Shown here in pieces: positions 10,328-20,621 of a DNA stretch of 64,000 nucleotides. Every line of letters starts with the position of its first letter. Position 1 is the first letter of the stretch. A program made the position numbers and the translations under genes. This DNA comes from Citrus sinensis (lineage: Eukaryota > Streptophyta > Magnoliopsida > Sapindales > Rutaceae): positions 20,214,501 to 20,278,500 of the forward strand of contig NC_068561.1 in the NCBI RefSeq assembly GCF_022201045.2, in the 5' to 3' direction. Under the pieces are notes generated by a model. It saw only the letters and a list, made by a program, of their open reading frames with translations. It made no database searches and had not been told where the DNA came from.

Positions 10328-12112
10328 GATTGATTCTTAAAAAAATTACAAAATTTTAGTGAATGATTTAAATTTTTGGGGATACTTTTTGGGAGAGCAG
10401 CATACGAGTGGAATTAAGAATAAATGAAATGAGATAAATATAAACGAGTTGGCGATTCCGGGTATTATGCTGTGTAGTTGATGTAGGAGCTGTATCTGAT
10501 CAAGACCGTTGCATTGCCAGATTTTAGAAGAACCAACGGTGATGATCTGTTACTCGAGTGCTGTTGGATGCGGACGATTCGTCCTCCATGACTGGTAGTT
10601 GGGTCCGGACCGTTAGGTGAAACGTTATCGTTTTATTATATCAATCGAGTGTAGTTGTATAAATCGTAGTGGTGGAATTGCTCTCTTAACAGGGTTGAGT
10701 TTTCAAAGGCTGGAAACATTCTCCCTCTCACATTCAAGGATAGAACAGATGTCTCCCTAACTTTAATTTTTTTATTTATCATTTTCATACGAATAGGTAA
10801 ATCGCACAAGGAACAAACAAATATAATTATGTAAATTACCCGTAAATAAAATTATAAAGAAGTGAGAGTTTTTATGTCCAGTAAAATTTGCAAGGCTTGC
10901 CTTTTTTCTTTTTTCTTTTTTTTTTTAAATTAGAAGACTAGACTTGCTCTTTAAGGAAAGCTTTTAGAGGATAAAACAAAAGTTTAGTTGAAATAAAATG
11001 AAAATAGTCAAATACTTCTACCAGTGGCATCTGGTTTTGGTTTTGGTTTGAGACTTTGAATTTACGTGTTCCTTTCAAAAGTTAAAAAAAAAAAAAAAAT
11101 TTGTGCGACTTTCTTATCAAAAAACTTCCCCTTTCACATTGGGCTTTGTTTATCATTAGTCCCAAACGATCTGGATTTCTTCACAGGCCGAGATTGTAAG
11201 GTGGAGTTGATCATATAATATTATGTGCAATTTGAACGTCACATGTGCAGATAAGCTGACTCATAATTTTCCCACCCCAGTGCATAAATTAAGCCTCAAT
11301 TAAGCGAGTAGCTAGGGCAATGAGTAGCACATTCATGCATATGAAATTTTGACCCTCATGGGTCGTGAACTAAGCTCAAGAAACATTCAATGCGTGAATT
11401 TCAGAAAATATTCAAGAAAATTGAAATCTCATTTTTCAAAGCAAAGCAAATTTCCATATCTAATTTGATTTTTAATCATTTTTTATGACACTAGCAATCA
11501 TTCAAGTAACAAGTCAGAGTAGAATAAGCAAAGATAAATTATCGGGTAAATAAAATGTTAGTCTTTGCTTTATTGTATTTGTTATCAGACAAGGCAACCT
11601 AGGATCATGTGCCCTGCTTTTGAATTGAGAAACATAAGTAATTAATTGACATGGTGGGTTTAACCTTCAGTTTGAAAATTTCAGTAATCATTGATCATAA
11701 AAAATAAACAAACGTGTTATATTTCCTTATTGCTAATACCGAATGACATGTGCCCTAATGCGAAGATGAAATGTTTCGCCCTTTTTTTCTGTATATGCGA
11801 TCGCTACTTCCAACTCTCTGACTTATGATGCCAGCTGCATTGACAATCCAAAAGCTATGCAAAGATTCAATTAACCAAAAGAAACTAGCAATCATATCAA
11901 AGAGAACAAATTTCCAGAGAAGCTGTATTGCATATGCACCAATCATGCATTGTAATTTGTATCATATAAAATCGGAATCCATAACTATTTTATAAGGTGG
12001 GGTAAAAAAAAAAAATGAAAAAGGCGAAACTAACAACAGTGGCAGCTCCGATGAGATAGCAACTTTGCTTCACAGTAAGTTCAAAATGACGATGCCACAT
12101 ATCATACATGAA
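10328..12112. other. Intergenic: ML-gene promoter and RING-gene 3' flank
   Basis: AT-rich sequence. The left side is the upstream region of the minus-strand ML gene and the right side is downstream of the minus-strand RING gene. I see no additional coding exon or RNA gene. Confidence 0.6.
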
Positions 12113-12649
12113 TTAATCCGTTCTGGCGGCCAGCGGAACCACCTCAGCCAGCGGCGTGGAAAGCGGCGTCGGGAGCGGAGACGTTCGACAAACTGGACAC
12201 GTGGGATGCAATCTCAACCATGGGTCAACGCACTTGACGTGGAACAAATGGCTGCAATCGGGCAGCAGCCGTAGCATATCGGAGCTTCTGTAATCAGCCA
12301 AGCATATAGAGCAGCACGTAGCAGTAGAATCCTTCTTCTGTAGCCTGGCTTCCGAATAGGGCAACTTCGGGTAGCTTTTGATTGTGCTCTCATCAAGCCC
12401 CACATCGATAACAATACTGCTTTGATTATGATCAGCCCCCCCATCATTCTGGCCACGATTGTTATTATTACTTCTCTGGTTGGTTGTTTGCTGCTGTTGT
12501 TGCCCTCGAGTGCAAAAGTATGATGCTAAGGTGATCGTTGTGATTAGTATAAGAATCCCCACTGAAACGCCAATGCCATAACCAAACCCTCCGATGTTGG
12601 AAGAGCCAAGGAACCCGTCGCTTGCTTTAACTGTAGTCTCGTTCATCAT
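12113..12649 (-). CDS. ATL-family RING-H2 E3 ubiquitin ligase
   Basis: Single-exon protein of 178 aa, as is usual for the ATL family. A transmembrane helix spans about residues 24-46 (GIGVSVGILILITTITLASY), followed by a low-complexity Q/N stretch. A GLD-type motif (VGLDESTIKSYPKL, about 83-96) follows, then a canonical RING-H2 domain: C113, C116, C132, H134, H137, C140, C151, C154, with spacing C-x2-C-x15-C-x-H-x2-H-x2-C-x10-C-x2-C and the ATL-typical DPWL. These residues recruit an E2 and transfer ubiquitin at a membrane. The substrate is unknown. Closest by recall to ATL67-like members. The protein begins with two adjacent methionines, and the first is used here. Confidence 0.9.
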   Translation of the reverse strand: MMNETTVKASDGFLGSSNIGGFGYGIGVSVGILILITTITLASYFCTRGQQQQQTTNQRSNNNNRGQNDGGADHNQSSIVIDVGLDESTIKSYPKLPYSEARLQKKDSTATCCSICLADYRSSDMLRLLPDCSHLFHVKCVDPWLRLHPTCPVCRTSPLPTPLSTPLAEVVPLAARTD

Positions 12650-12786
12650 AATATTAACAAAAAGTAGTAAAGGATGCAGAAGATGAAAGAAATAGGTATG
12701 GCTAAGTCAGCCATTTGGAAAATGGATGAAGAAAAAGTTATTAATTAGTAGATGATTCAAAGGTTTTAAAAAGTCAACTGAGAAAG

Positions 12787-12825
12787 ACAGAGAGAGAGAG
12801 AGAGTGTTGGTGAAGTTTTAAATAC
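12787..12825 (-). promoter_or_regulatory. Putative TATA box and CT patch of the RING-H2 gene
   Basis: On the minus strand GTATTTAAAAC (12816-12825) is a TATA-like element. A (CT)n pyrimidine tract follows downstream at about 12787-12806, near where transcription would begin, 140-180 bp before the ATG. Confidence 0.4.
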
Positions 12826-14365
12826 GGGGAGGCGTATTGGGATTTAAGTAAAGATACGACAATGAGGCAGCAAGACATGTGAAGCCATCATGCCCTTCCA
12901 ATGTTATTAGATTAGATAATAAATAATATAAATAAAAATGAACATACATGGTTGTGGCTTTCTTTTCACCATAAGCTAGCGTCTTGTATCTTTATTTAAT
13001 TCTCTCTCTCCGAGCGTGCAGAGCATTTACCATGCATTTGCAAGTAAGTTGCTTCATCATGCTATTTCTTTTTCTTTTCCGTTAAGGCTTTGAATATCAT
13101 AGCGAGGGTAATGCCATGGATAAGTACATAAAATTTTGTATGATGTGGATAGAGGGTTATATTATTATTAGATGTTTATACTGATATAATACGATACGTC
13201 AATTTGTACCAAAAAAAAATTTATAATTCTTGAATTAATATTAATATTTCGATTCATACAAGTTTTAATTAAGTGATCTTAATATTATATATTTTTGTAG
13301 TAAAATACTGTTGTATTGTAAGAATCACAATTAGGTCCGCTTAGGCAAATCCAAGAGTTTGTCCCCGACCCGAGACTGGCTAATTACAAAATACCGTAGT
13401 TGATGGCTTTTCCTTTTTTTATTTAAGTGACGTAAGCCTGTTATGTGTGCCCACAGGAATTTGTTGGTCATACAACTAGAGAGCAAGTATGAGCAGCCGT
13501 GACAATACGTATATAGAAAATAAAAAGAATTTGGTGTCGGACCGTTGGCATTTCCCACCAACTACGTAACGCCGATTTTTTAATTAGAGTAATAATACAA
13601 TTATAAATTATTGTACGTGTCATTAATTTATTAGTTGAATGAAAATATAAAATAATAAAAATAAATCATATGAGTAAAGTGATATTTAATTCAACCAATC
13701 TTATCATGCCACATTAATTTGTACAAAATAAATTTATACAAAAATTTATGACTATATTATTATTCTTTGAATTATTAATTACGAGAGGTATCTAACTGTA
13801 CAATAAATAATTATTACGAGCTGACGATGATGGTGGCAGTTAATTAATTAATTAATTAATTAACATGTTTTTCGCATATCCCCGTGGTGGCAATTTTTTG
13901 GACTAATTTGGTTGGGCTTTGGACTCGGAAGTGGTGGTTAATTAAATTGGTCGTCACTGTACACACCCGCATGCATCAACCTTCATCCTCAACTTCTGGC
14001 ATAACTCATTGGGCATCCTCTTAAAAGTTCCGTAATGGATGGAAGTTTGCCATGACAGCTATATTGTGGCAACGTTCGAGTTCAGAACGGTTGAATTTGT
14101 CTTCAAATAATTTAAAAGTAATGTCAATTGCACTATGTAAAGAGATCTAAATGGGACCCCGGATCTTTGTACATGTTTATGTGAATGTTGATGCATACAA
14201 TGACATAATACGATATAAAAAAACCTTTGAAATATATATTTATTATTTAACCTTATTCCTTATTTTATTAAAATAAGGGATTATATTATTGTAAAATTAC
14301 TCTGTATATAAATCTTGATTTATTTACTTTATCTCAACTAAATGAATTAATTATTGATAAAATAC
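12826..14365. other. Intergenic, no supported gene
   Basis: AT-rich intergenic DNA containing a short (TTAA)n tract near 13840-13862. No domain-bearing frame, tRNA or rRNA signal was seen. Confidence 0.6.
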
Positions 14366-14981
14366 TTAGGTAGCGTTTGTTTTTTTAACTTAATAACTTA
14401 AAGTGACTTAACTTAATTAATTAAGTTAATTAGATGTATTTATTTTTATAACTTAATGAGACTTATTAGATAATTTTGACTTAATAAAATAATATATTTT
14501 TTTTGGCTTTTTACTTAATGGAGAAATCTGAATTAAGTCAATTACTTACTAATGTCAAAAATATCCCTGCTTTATAATTTATTTTTCATGTCTATCCAAA
14601 AACTCACCCATAGACATTTACCCCACATAAAAATATTCTTATTTTTTCTTTCTTATATTATATACGATAAAATTTGAACTTTATGGTATTTTATATATTA
14701 AAATTCTAAAATAATTATGTATTCACTTGAATATAGTTTTACTTATAAATATTAAAATATTATGGTATTTAATATATTATTTATTTGACATTCAAATTTA
14801 ATAAGGATACAAATGTAAAAGTATATATTTTCAGCTTTTTAAATTGAAAAAAATAAATAATTTAATACTTATTTTCTGAGATTCAGACAAAAAAATAAAC
14901 ATATTATTCAGATTCAAACATTCAGAATTCAGATTAATTCAGGTCTATTCAGATTTCAGACAAAAAAAAAACGCCACCTTA
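14366..14981. mobile_element. Non-autonomous DNA transposon, family A copy 1
   Basis: The ends form an imperfect terminal inverted repeat: left TTAGGTAGCGTTTGTTTTTT, right (reverse complement) TAAGGTGGCGTTTTTTTTTT. The interior is AT-rich with no coding. A second copy, inverted and interrupted, lies at 26626-28188 and confirms the outer limits. No convincing target-site duplication is visible, so the superfamily is open; hAT-like is a guess from the end sequence. Confidence 0.7.
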
Positions 14982-15381
14982 GTAAAAAAAAAAAATGTAA
15001 TATTTCCACTCAATTAAAAAAAAATCCCGTATCATTGTCAAGTAGAAACTAGCTTTATCTTACATAGTTTACAGAAAGAATTTATTTATTTATTTTGCAA
15101 TTATTAGAAGAGTTGAGTAGGTGTATGAATGTAACGTCATTGATCAAAATTTTGAGGGATAAACAATTAAACACCGATATCATTTGGGTCAAACTCTGAT
15201 CTTACCGATACATTGATCCAGCCCAAACAGGTCCATAATCTTCTTCCACGTCGAAGCAAGCAAGCTGGCGTCCTTTCATCGTCATCTCTCGCTCTCCCCG
15301 TTTCTACCACTGTGAAGTCCAAACAAACGAACTAAGCGTTGGACTCTCAAAAATCCCAAAAAAAGAAAAAAAGTTGCAAAA
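14982..15381. other. Promoter region of the Expp1-like gene
   Basis: Sequence upstream of the plus-strand gene starting at 15382. No clear TATA box could be assigned. The last 150 bp are less AT-rich and probably include the 5'UTR. Confidence 0.5.
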
Positions 15382-16914
15382 ATGGAAACTATCTTCTTCT
15401 TTCTTCTCCTTACGACGTCCTGTTTTTCATCTCTAGTCGAGTCATCCGATAATAACCACATGTACTCGCCGTGCGGCGACACGAAGGTCGAAAGATCCGA
15501 CGGCTTCACTTTCGCTATCGCGTTCGCATCGAGGAGCAGTTTCTTTCTCAACAATAGCCAACAGTTGTCTCCCTGTGACCGACGACTCTCGCTTTCTTCA
15601 TCAACTTCTCAGATCGCCGTTTTTAGGCCTAAAGTTGACGAGATCTCGCTTCTTACAATCAACACGTCGTCGTTCTCTCCGGTTACTTACATTTTTTTCA
15701 ACTCTCTTTTCGTTTTTTTAAAATTTTACTTGAACTTATTGTATTCTTATTCACATTAAAAAAAAACTAAAAATAGAAAGACCTAAATATCGGTTATTGT
15801 TGCTGCAATTTTATAGCTGATAGCTTAGGAATCCAGATTCTCCACTATAAAACTTGAGATTGTTGTTATTGTACATTTTTTAACAGTAATTAATTGGAAT
15901 GAAACAGCTTATAACTTATATTGCTTGAATTAAGCATTGATAGAAACCGAGGGGAGGGAGGAAATACGAGAGATGTTCAACCAATATTTCATTCTAGGCT
16001 TTTTTAAATTTGATTGAAATTAATAGGGGATTTGGTTGATGAAGACAACTGTAAGGAATTATGTTAAGGACTTATTGAAAGTGATTTGGTTTAGGTTTTA
16101 GTTTTTTCTTGTGAAAATCCTTATTTAGAAACCAGACTAAAAGTCTCCAATTGACTTCTCTATTGAAGACTGCTATGTATGAAACGTGCTGCACTATGAG
16201 CTATATAGTGCTGGAAGTTAGTCGATTTTTCTTTTTTAAATTTACTAACTGCATTTATATATATAGTTTTACCTAGATGAGGTCTGTTTTATACTAGTTG
16301 ACTGTTTACATGGAATTCTTTTCTTTTAGCCTTGTTGATTCACAAAAATGATCGTATCATCTATTAATGACTTATTTAAAGTGTCATAATCTATTATGCT
16401 TTGCAGGATAATTATGGTGGGTATATGGTTGCATTTGCTGGTCGAAAATATGCTGCAAGGTCCCTCCCTGCTTTTGTTGCAAACAGTACATACACCGTAA
16501 CCAGCTTTACTCTTGTAAGAGAGATTTTAGAATCTGTTTTATGATCATCTCAATTTTGCTTGTAAACTTCTGTGAAGACTGACAAGATTTTGTTAAATGC
16601 AGGCGCTTGAGTTTAAGAAAGGCAGGCTGCAAAACTTGTACTGGAAAAGGGATGGTTGTTCTAAATGTTCAGGAAACTCTAATTTTGTCTGCCTTAACAA
16701 TCAGGATTGTGCTATCCGCTCAACCAGCTGCAAGAACCATGGAGGCTCTGTAGATTGCAGCCTTGGAATACAATTGGCATTCTCTGGCACTGATAAGCAC
16801 CTTTCAGTTCTCAATTCATGGTACGAAGTCGAGAATCTTCGTCAGTATTCACTCTATGGCCTCTATTCAAATCTCAGGGATTCTCTCACTGGTCAGTACA
16901 ACAAGATCTTCTAA
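15382..16914 (+). CDS. Secreted Expp1-like protein
   Basis: Three exons (15382-15681, 16407-16514, 16603-16914), all phase 0 with GT-AG borders, give 239 aa. The N-terminus METIFFFLLLTTSCFSSLVE is a signal peptide with likely cleavage near residue 21. The mature protein has a beta-rich N-terminal half with a SPCGDTKVERSDGFTF segment. Its C-terminal part is rich in cysteine (CSKCSGNSNFVC, CAIRSTSCKNHGGSVDC), suggesting several disulfides, and ends SLTGQYNKIF. It resembles conserved plant proteins that I recall being labelled Expp1; their function is unknown. A GT at 16892 could act as an alternative donor near the end, but reading to the stop at 16912-16914 needs no further exon. Confidence 0.8.
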
Positions 16915-18890
16915 CTGTGCTTCAGATGTTTTGTAGAGTTCATCTACCGGTATGTTGTAATTCTTTTTCTTATGTATTTTAAATGGATATTGATTCTGCA
17001 TTGCACTCTGTCCGTGAGGGATTTTCTTGTTTATGCTCTCCTTTGTGTAAATTTAGTGCTTCACAACTATTTGAATGTCATTACATTTGCATTCCTCTTT
17101 AACATGTGGATCTTGTTGAACCTTTGTGTCTGGTCTGAAAACCTTTATAGTTGGTTGTAGAAACTTTTCATTTATTGAATTTAATTTAGATGCTTGTTTA
17201 CATTTCCCCTTTTAGTGGGACTATAGTGATGGTAAAATGGATATTTATTCCTGCACGTTTCAATTCAGTGATGATAAATTGTAAAATTGCTTTCAGTTGA
17301 AATTTTAGGAGGGTATTGGAGTATGCTACAGAATCTAGAAGCTTGAGTTTAAGAAAGTCTTTTGAAAATGAATAAGGAAGAACTAGTTGCTATTACTTTT
17401 TGACCAAATTGAAAATTGGGCATAAAAATAGAAGTTTTTAAGTTATTTTTTCCCCACTAATCACTTCATTTCAACAAAAAATAGAAAAATTCGCTTTCGT
17501 CCTTACCATGCATGCAACAAAACAAAAACCAAGTGCTTAAACAGCTTGCATTATTAGCCTCATTAAGCACTCACATGAACTATCTTACAAAAGATTCAAC
17601 TCGCATAATCATTCTTTATATGTTAATGTTAAAACATTATATATCTCATTTAATGATAATAGTTAATAACACTTGAACATGCACCGTAGACAAAGTTAGT
17701 TCATTGACAATACTTTTGTCTTATATAGTCATCACCTATCTAGAGGTCCTTTACTTTAATAAAGTGAGGGATAAATTAAAAGATAAAAAAATACAAATTT
17801 CAATACACTACAGGACAAAATGCATTGCATTGGAGTCTGTGATTTTTTTGTTTTTTAACTTGTCCTTTTATTAAAGCGAGGGATCCGTTATTGAAATCTC
17901 TCTCTCTCTCTCTCTCTCTCTTTTTGAGATGCAAAAAAGAATTGATGATCTTTTGAATAAACTAGAAAGGAAAATCTAGATTTATACAATTTTAAGTAAA
18001 TAAAAATGCAAATGTCAAGAGATTTAAGTATAATAGTCCTGAGAAAAGAAATTCAATTAAATTGGAATTTTTTTTTCTATCAAAAGAAAAAAAAATTAAT
18101 GTTTTACCTTTTTTTGCTTCTCTTGATTATAAGATTACCTAATGAATTACGTTGTAACATTTGTCAGAAGGAACATGTTAAGAATGACTTTTCATGCTCG
18201 GCAATCTACAAAAGATATGAATCTGACTGCATGTGTGCCTTGAAAACACACATCAATGCATCGAAAAATTGATTTGAAGTGTCTTTTTAAGTTCTTATTT
18301 GAGCACATGTTGGGTATGACTTTTGATGTCTAAAAATCCACAAAAAACAAGAGTTTCATTAACAATGTGTATTGAAACACAAATATTGAATCTAAAAAAT
18401 TGAAGGAATGAGTCATTTAAGATTCTTCACGCAGAGAGTCTTATTTGACATGTGTCTAAATGATACATATTAAGAGGATCCTTTTTATTAATTATTTTTA
18501 ACATAGTATCATAAGTGATCTTGATTCAGTTGTGGAATATAATTCACTCTCTCATGATTAATGTTTCACTTGTAAAGAATTTCTTAATGTATTCCTATGG
18601 TACAAACCTAAACATCTCTGAGTATTTCACAAACAACTAGCAGTATTTGTGGAGTATAAATTTCAGTGAATATTTTATTCAAAGTATAAGAAGGAAACCT
18701 TGAGAAGAGAGGTAGTTTTCTTTAATGCCACTATCTCATGTGTTCTGTTTTTATTTTTTCCTTTTGAAATAGGTTGGATGTTAAGTTTTTAGAAATTATT
18801 TCTCTTTAGTTATATGATTATCCTATATATTTGCTCATAGAAAGGCAAGACAGACTTTTATTATAGTCGGACTTAACATTGACATGACCC
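16915..18890. other. Intergenic with short repeats, no gene
   Basis: Contains the 3' flank of the Expp1-like gene, a (TC)12 tract at 17897-17920 and a small repeat-like segment near 17750-17890. Open frames at 16972-17160 and 18006-18272 have no recognisable domain. Confidence 0.6.
17745..17890. repeat. Small MITE-like repeat, copy 1
   Basis: ATTTCAATACACTACAGGAC at 17797 and TGCATTGGAGTCTGTG further on recur in the TRAPPC8 intron near 62246. Related TTTAATAAAGTGAGGGAT and TTATTAAAGCGAGGGATC text flanks this copy. Confidence 0.5.
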
Positions 18891-18904
18891 AAGCAGAACA
18901 TTAT

Positions 18905-19030
18905 AACAGCTGAATAACTTCAGCTACACAACTGACTCGATTGAAGGAAAACATGACAGCTGAAAAACTTCAGCTACACAAACAACTGAAATGAAGGAAA
19001 ACATCATAACAGCTGAAAAACTTCAGCTAC
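18905..19030 (-). repeat. Three ~50-bp repeats, each with a hairpin, downstream of the MADS gene
   Basis: AGCTGAA-NAAC-TTCAGCT palindromes occur at 18908-18925, 18958-18975 and 19011-19028, each followed by ACAC and related text, giving spacings of 50 and 53 bp. They lie 100-220 bp beyond the stop codon of the minus-strand MADS gene, so they are probably in its 3'UTR. Each could fold as a 7-bp stem with a 4-nt loop. Confidence 0.85.
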
Positions 19031-19125
19031 ACGAAGCAACTCAATTGAAAAGGACCACATAAAACATACTGGATGAAAATAAACAAACAGAACCTGCATG
19101 AACTGCATGATAAACTCTCATAAAT

Positions 19126-20514
19126 TCAAGGATAGAAATTGTGAGGCCATTGTTTGGTAACATCATATGGCATCCCAACATCACTTCCAGGGATGCTACC
19201 GCCAAAAAGCTCAGATGACAGCCCCATATCGCTGCTGGCAGCAGTGCTAGCCACTCCTGTATTCTCTTGCCGCAGGCCGAGATTAACATCATTGCCTCCA
19301 AGGCTGCTGCTGCTTCCGATGTTGATGTTTCCTTGTGGCAGCCCCAGACCAGAACCAATATTATAGGCTCTAGGATTCCCACAAGGCAATCTCAGATCAG
19401 AACCAATATTATAGGCTCTAGGACTCCCATGAGGCAACCCCAGATCAGAACCAACATCATAGGCCCTAGGATTCACATGAGGCAACTCCAGGTCAGAACC
19501 AACATCATAAGCCCTAGGATTCGCATGAGGCAACTCCAGGTCAGAACCAATATTATAGGCCCTGGGATTCACATGAGGCAGCCCCAGATCAGAACCAATA
19601 TTATAGGCCCTGGGATTCACATGAGGCAGCCCCAGATCAGAACCAATATTATAGGCCCTGGGATTCACATGAGGCAGCCCCAGATCAGAACCAATATTAT
19701 AGGCCCTGGGATTCACATGAGGCAGCCCCAGATCAGAACCAATATTATAGGCCCTAGGATTCCCATGAGGCAACCCCATCTGATTTGCAGCACCAGAACT
19801 GGCAGCAAATGCTTGATGAGAAGCTGACCCTGCATCACTTTTAGTCCTTCCACTGCTACTGCCAGCGATGTTCTCGCTGTTTTTCATCATATCAATGAAC
19901 CATTGGTCCCACTGAGCGGATTCTGTCAGGTTCCTTCCGCCTCCACCTGTACTTCCTCCAACACCAGCCGTGCTGTCCTCTGGAGCAGGGAGTTGAGGAG
20001 GGGGAGGGGGTGGAGGCGGAGACTCTTGTGGAGGAGGATTGATCTGTTCATAGTATTCCATCCTCTTCCTTAAATCCTTTTTTCTTTCCTCCATAAGCCA
20101 AACTAAACCTTGCAGTTCATTTATGTTAAAATCATCAGTTTTCTTACCAAGATGGAATTGTTCCATGAGATTGGAAACTTCCATCACTTTGTTTTTTCTG
20201 CTGTTCTTCTTCAGTTGATCCTGCGATTTGGCCACCCTTTCTTTGAGGTAAGTTTCTTGATTCATCATTTTCTTGGACTTCTCCATTTCCGGCATATTGT
20301 TGAACCTTGCAAGCAGCTGTTCCACCACCGGGCGAGACGGCCACATTGCTGGCTCGCTTTCATCTGGGCTATAGATTATAATGAATGCATTGACATCACA
20401 GAGGGTAGTCAATTCACTCACTTTCTTCAGCAAGCCAACCTTTCTTTTCTTAAGGCTGGCTTTTCTGGCACTATCATTTGCTATCCAATTGAGCTTCACC
20501 TTCTTTCTTGTCAT
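19126..20514 (-). CDS. Type I (M-gamma) MADS-box transcription factor, AGL80-like, with repeat tail
   Basis: Single exon of 462 aa. Residues 1-60 form the MADS DNA-binding and dimerisation domain (MTRKKVKLNWIANDSARKAS...), very close to the AGL80/PHERES group. The family-typical AIIYSP-like FIIIYSPDESEPAMWPS follows, then a coiled-coil region to about residue 155 (LPEMEK-like MPEMEKSKKMMNQETYLKER). Known relatives act in the central cell and endosperm. The C-terminal half is unusual: a proline run, then about nine 16-residue repeats of the type LGLPHVNPRAYNIGSD, then a serine/glycine-rich end. An upstream in-frame ATG at 20559 is unlikely because a TATA box lies only 7-16 bp from it; the start at 20514 also gives the conserved MTRKK end. 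Confidence 0.9.
   Translation of the reverse strand: MTRKKVKLNWIANDSARKASLKKRKVGLLKKVSELTTLCDVNAFIIIYSPDESEPAMWPSRPVVEQLLARFNNMPEMEKSKKMMNQETYLKERVAKSQDQLKKNSRKNKVMEVSNLMEQFHLGKKTDDFNINELQGLVWLMEERKKDLRKRMEYYEQINPPPQESPPPPPPPPQLPAPEDSTAGVGGSTGGGGRNLTESAQWDQWFIDMMKNSENIAGSSSGRTKSDAGSASHQAFAASSGAANQMGLPHGNPRAYNIGSDLGLPHVNPRAYNIGSDLGLPHVNPRAYNIGSDLGLPHVNPRAYNIGSDLGLPHVNPRAYNIGSDLELPHANPRAYDVGSDLELPHVNPRAYDVGSDLGLPHGSPRAYNIGSDLRLPCGNPRAYNIGSGLGLPQGNINIGSSSSLGGNDVNLGLRQENTGVASTAASSDMGLSSELFGGSIPGSDVGMPYDVTKQWPHNFYP
19341..19785 (-). repeat. 48-bp coding minisatellite in the MADS gene
   Basis: About nine full head-to-tail copies plus a degenerate one encode the 16-residue unit. Four consecutive copies between about 19562 and 19750 look nearly or fully identical at the DNA level, while outer copies diverge (LELPHAN, LGLPHGS, LRLPCGN). 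The pattern implies recent expansion in the middle of the array. Confidence 0.92.
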
Positions 20515-20565
20515 GTTTTCGAATTTTGTGTCTCTTTTGTGCTTTGAAACACTGACCAAGAGTGG

Positions 20566-20575
20566 GTTTATATAG
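20566..20575 (-). promoter_or_regulatory. TATA box of the MADS gene
   Basis: On the minus strand CTATATAAAC lies about 52 bp upstream of the chosen ATG at 20514. A start site about 30 bp downstream would give a very short leader and exclude the ATG at 20559. Confidence 0.6.
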
Positions 20576-20605
20576 TGTAGGGCCAGGGGTAGAACTGAAA
20601 TAAAA

Positions 20606-20621
20606 TTAGGGTTTAGGGTTA
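20606..20621 (-). promoter_or_regulatory. Telo-box-like motif upstream of the MADS gene
   Basis: TTAGGGTTTAGGGTTA, on the gene's strand TAACCCTAAACCCTAA, lies 30-50 bp upstream of the TATA box. Telo-boxes (AAACCCTAA) are common plant promoter elements, bound by Myb-type factors and linked to Polycomb recruitment. Confidence 0.5.

Noticed and set aside
15282-15554. Minus-strand frame over the Expp1-like first exon
   Set aside because: It is antisense to an exon with a good signal peptide and in-frame continuation into two further exons.
19267-19827. 186-aa plus-strand frame across the MADS repeats
   Set aside because: It is the antisense shadow of the 48-bp array. The minus strand encodes the conserved MADS domain in one long frame.
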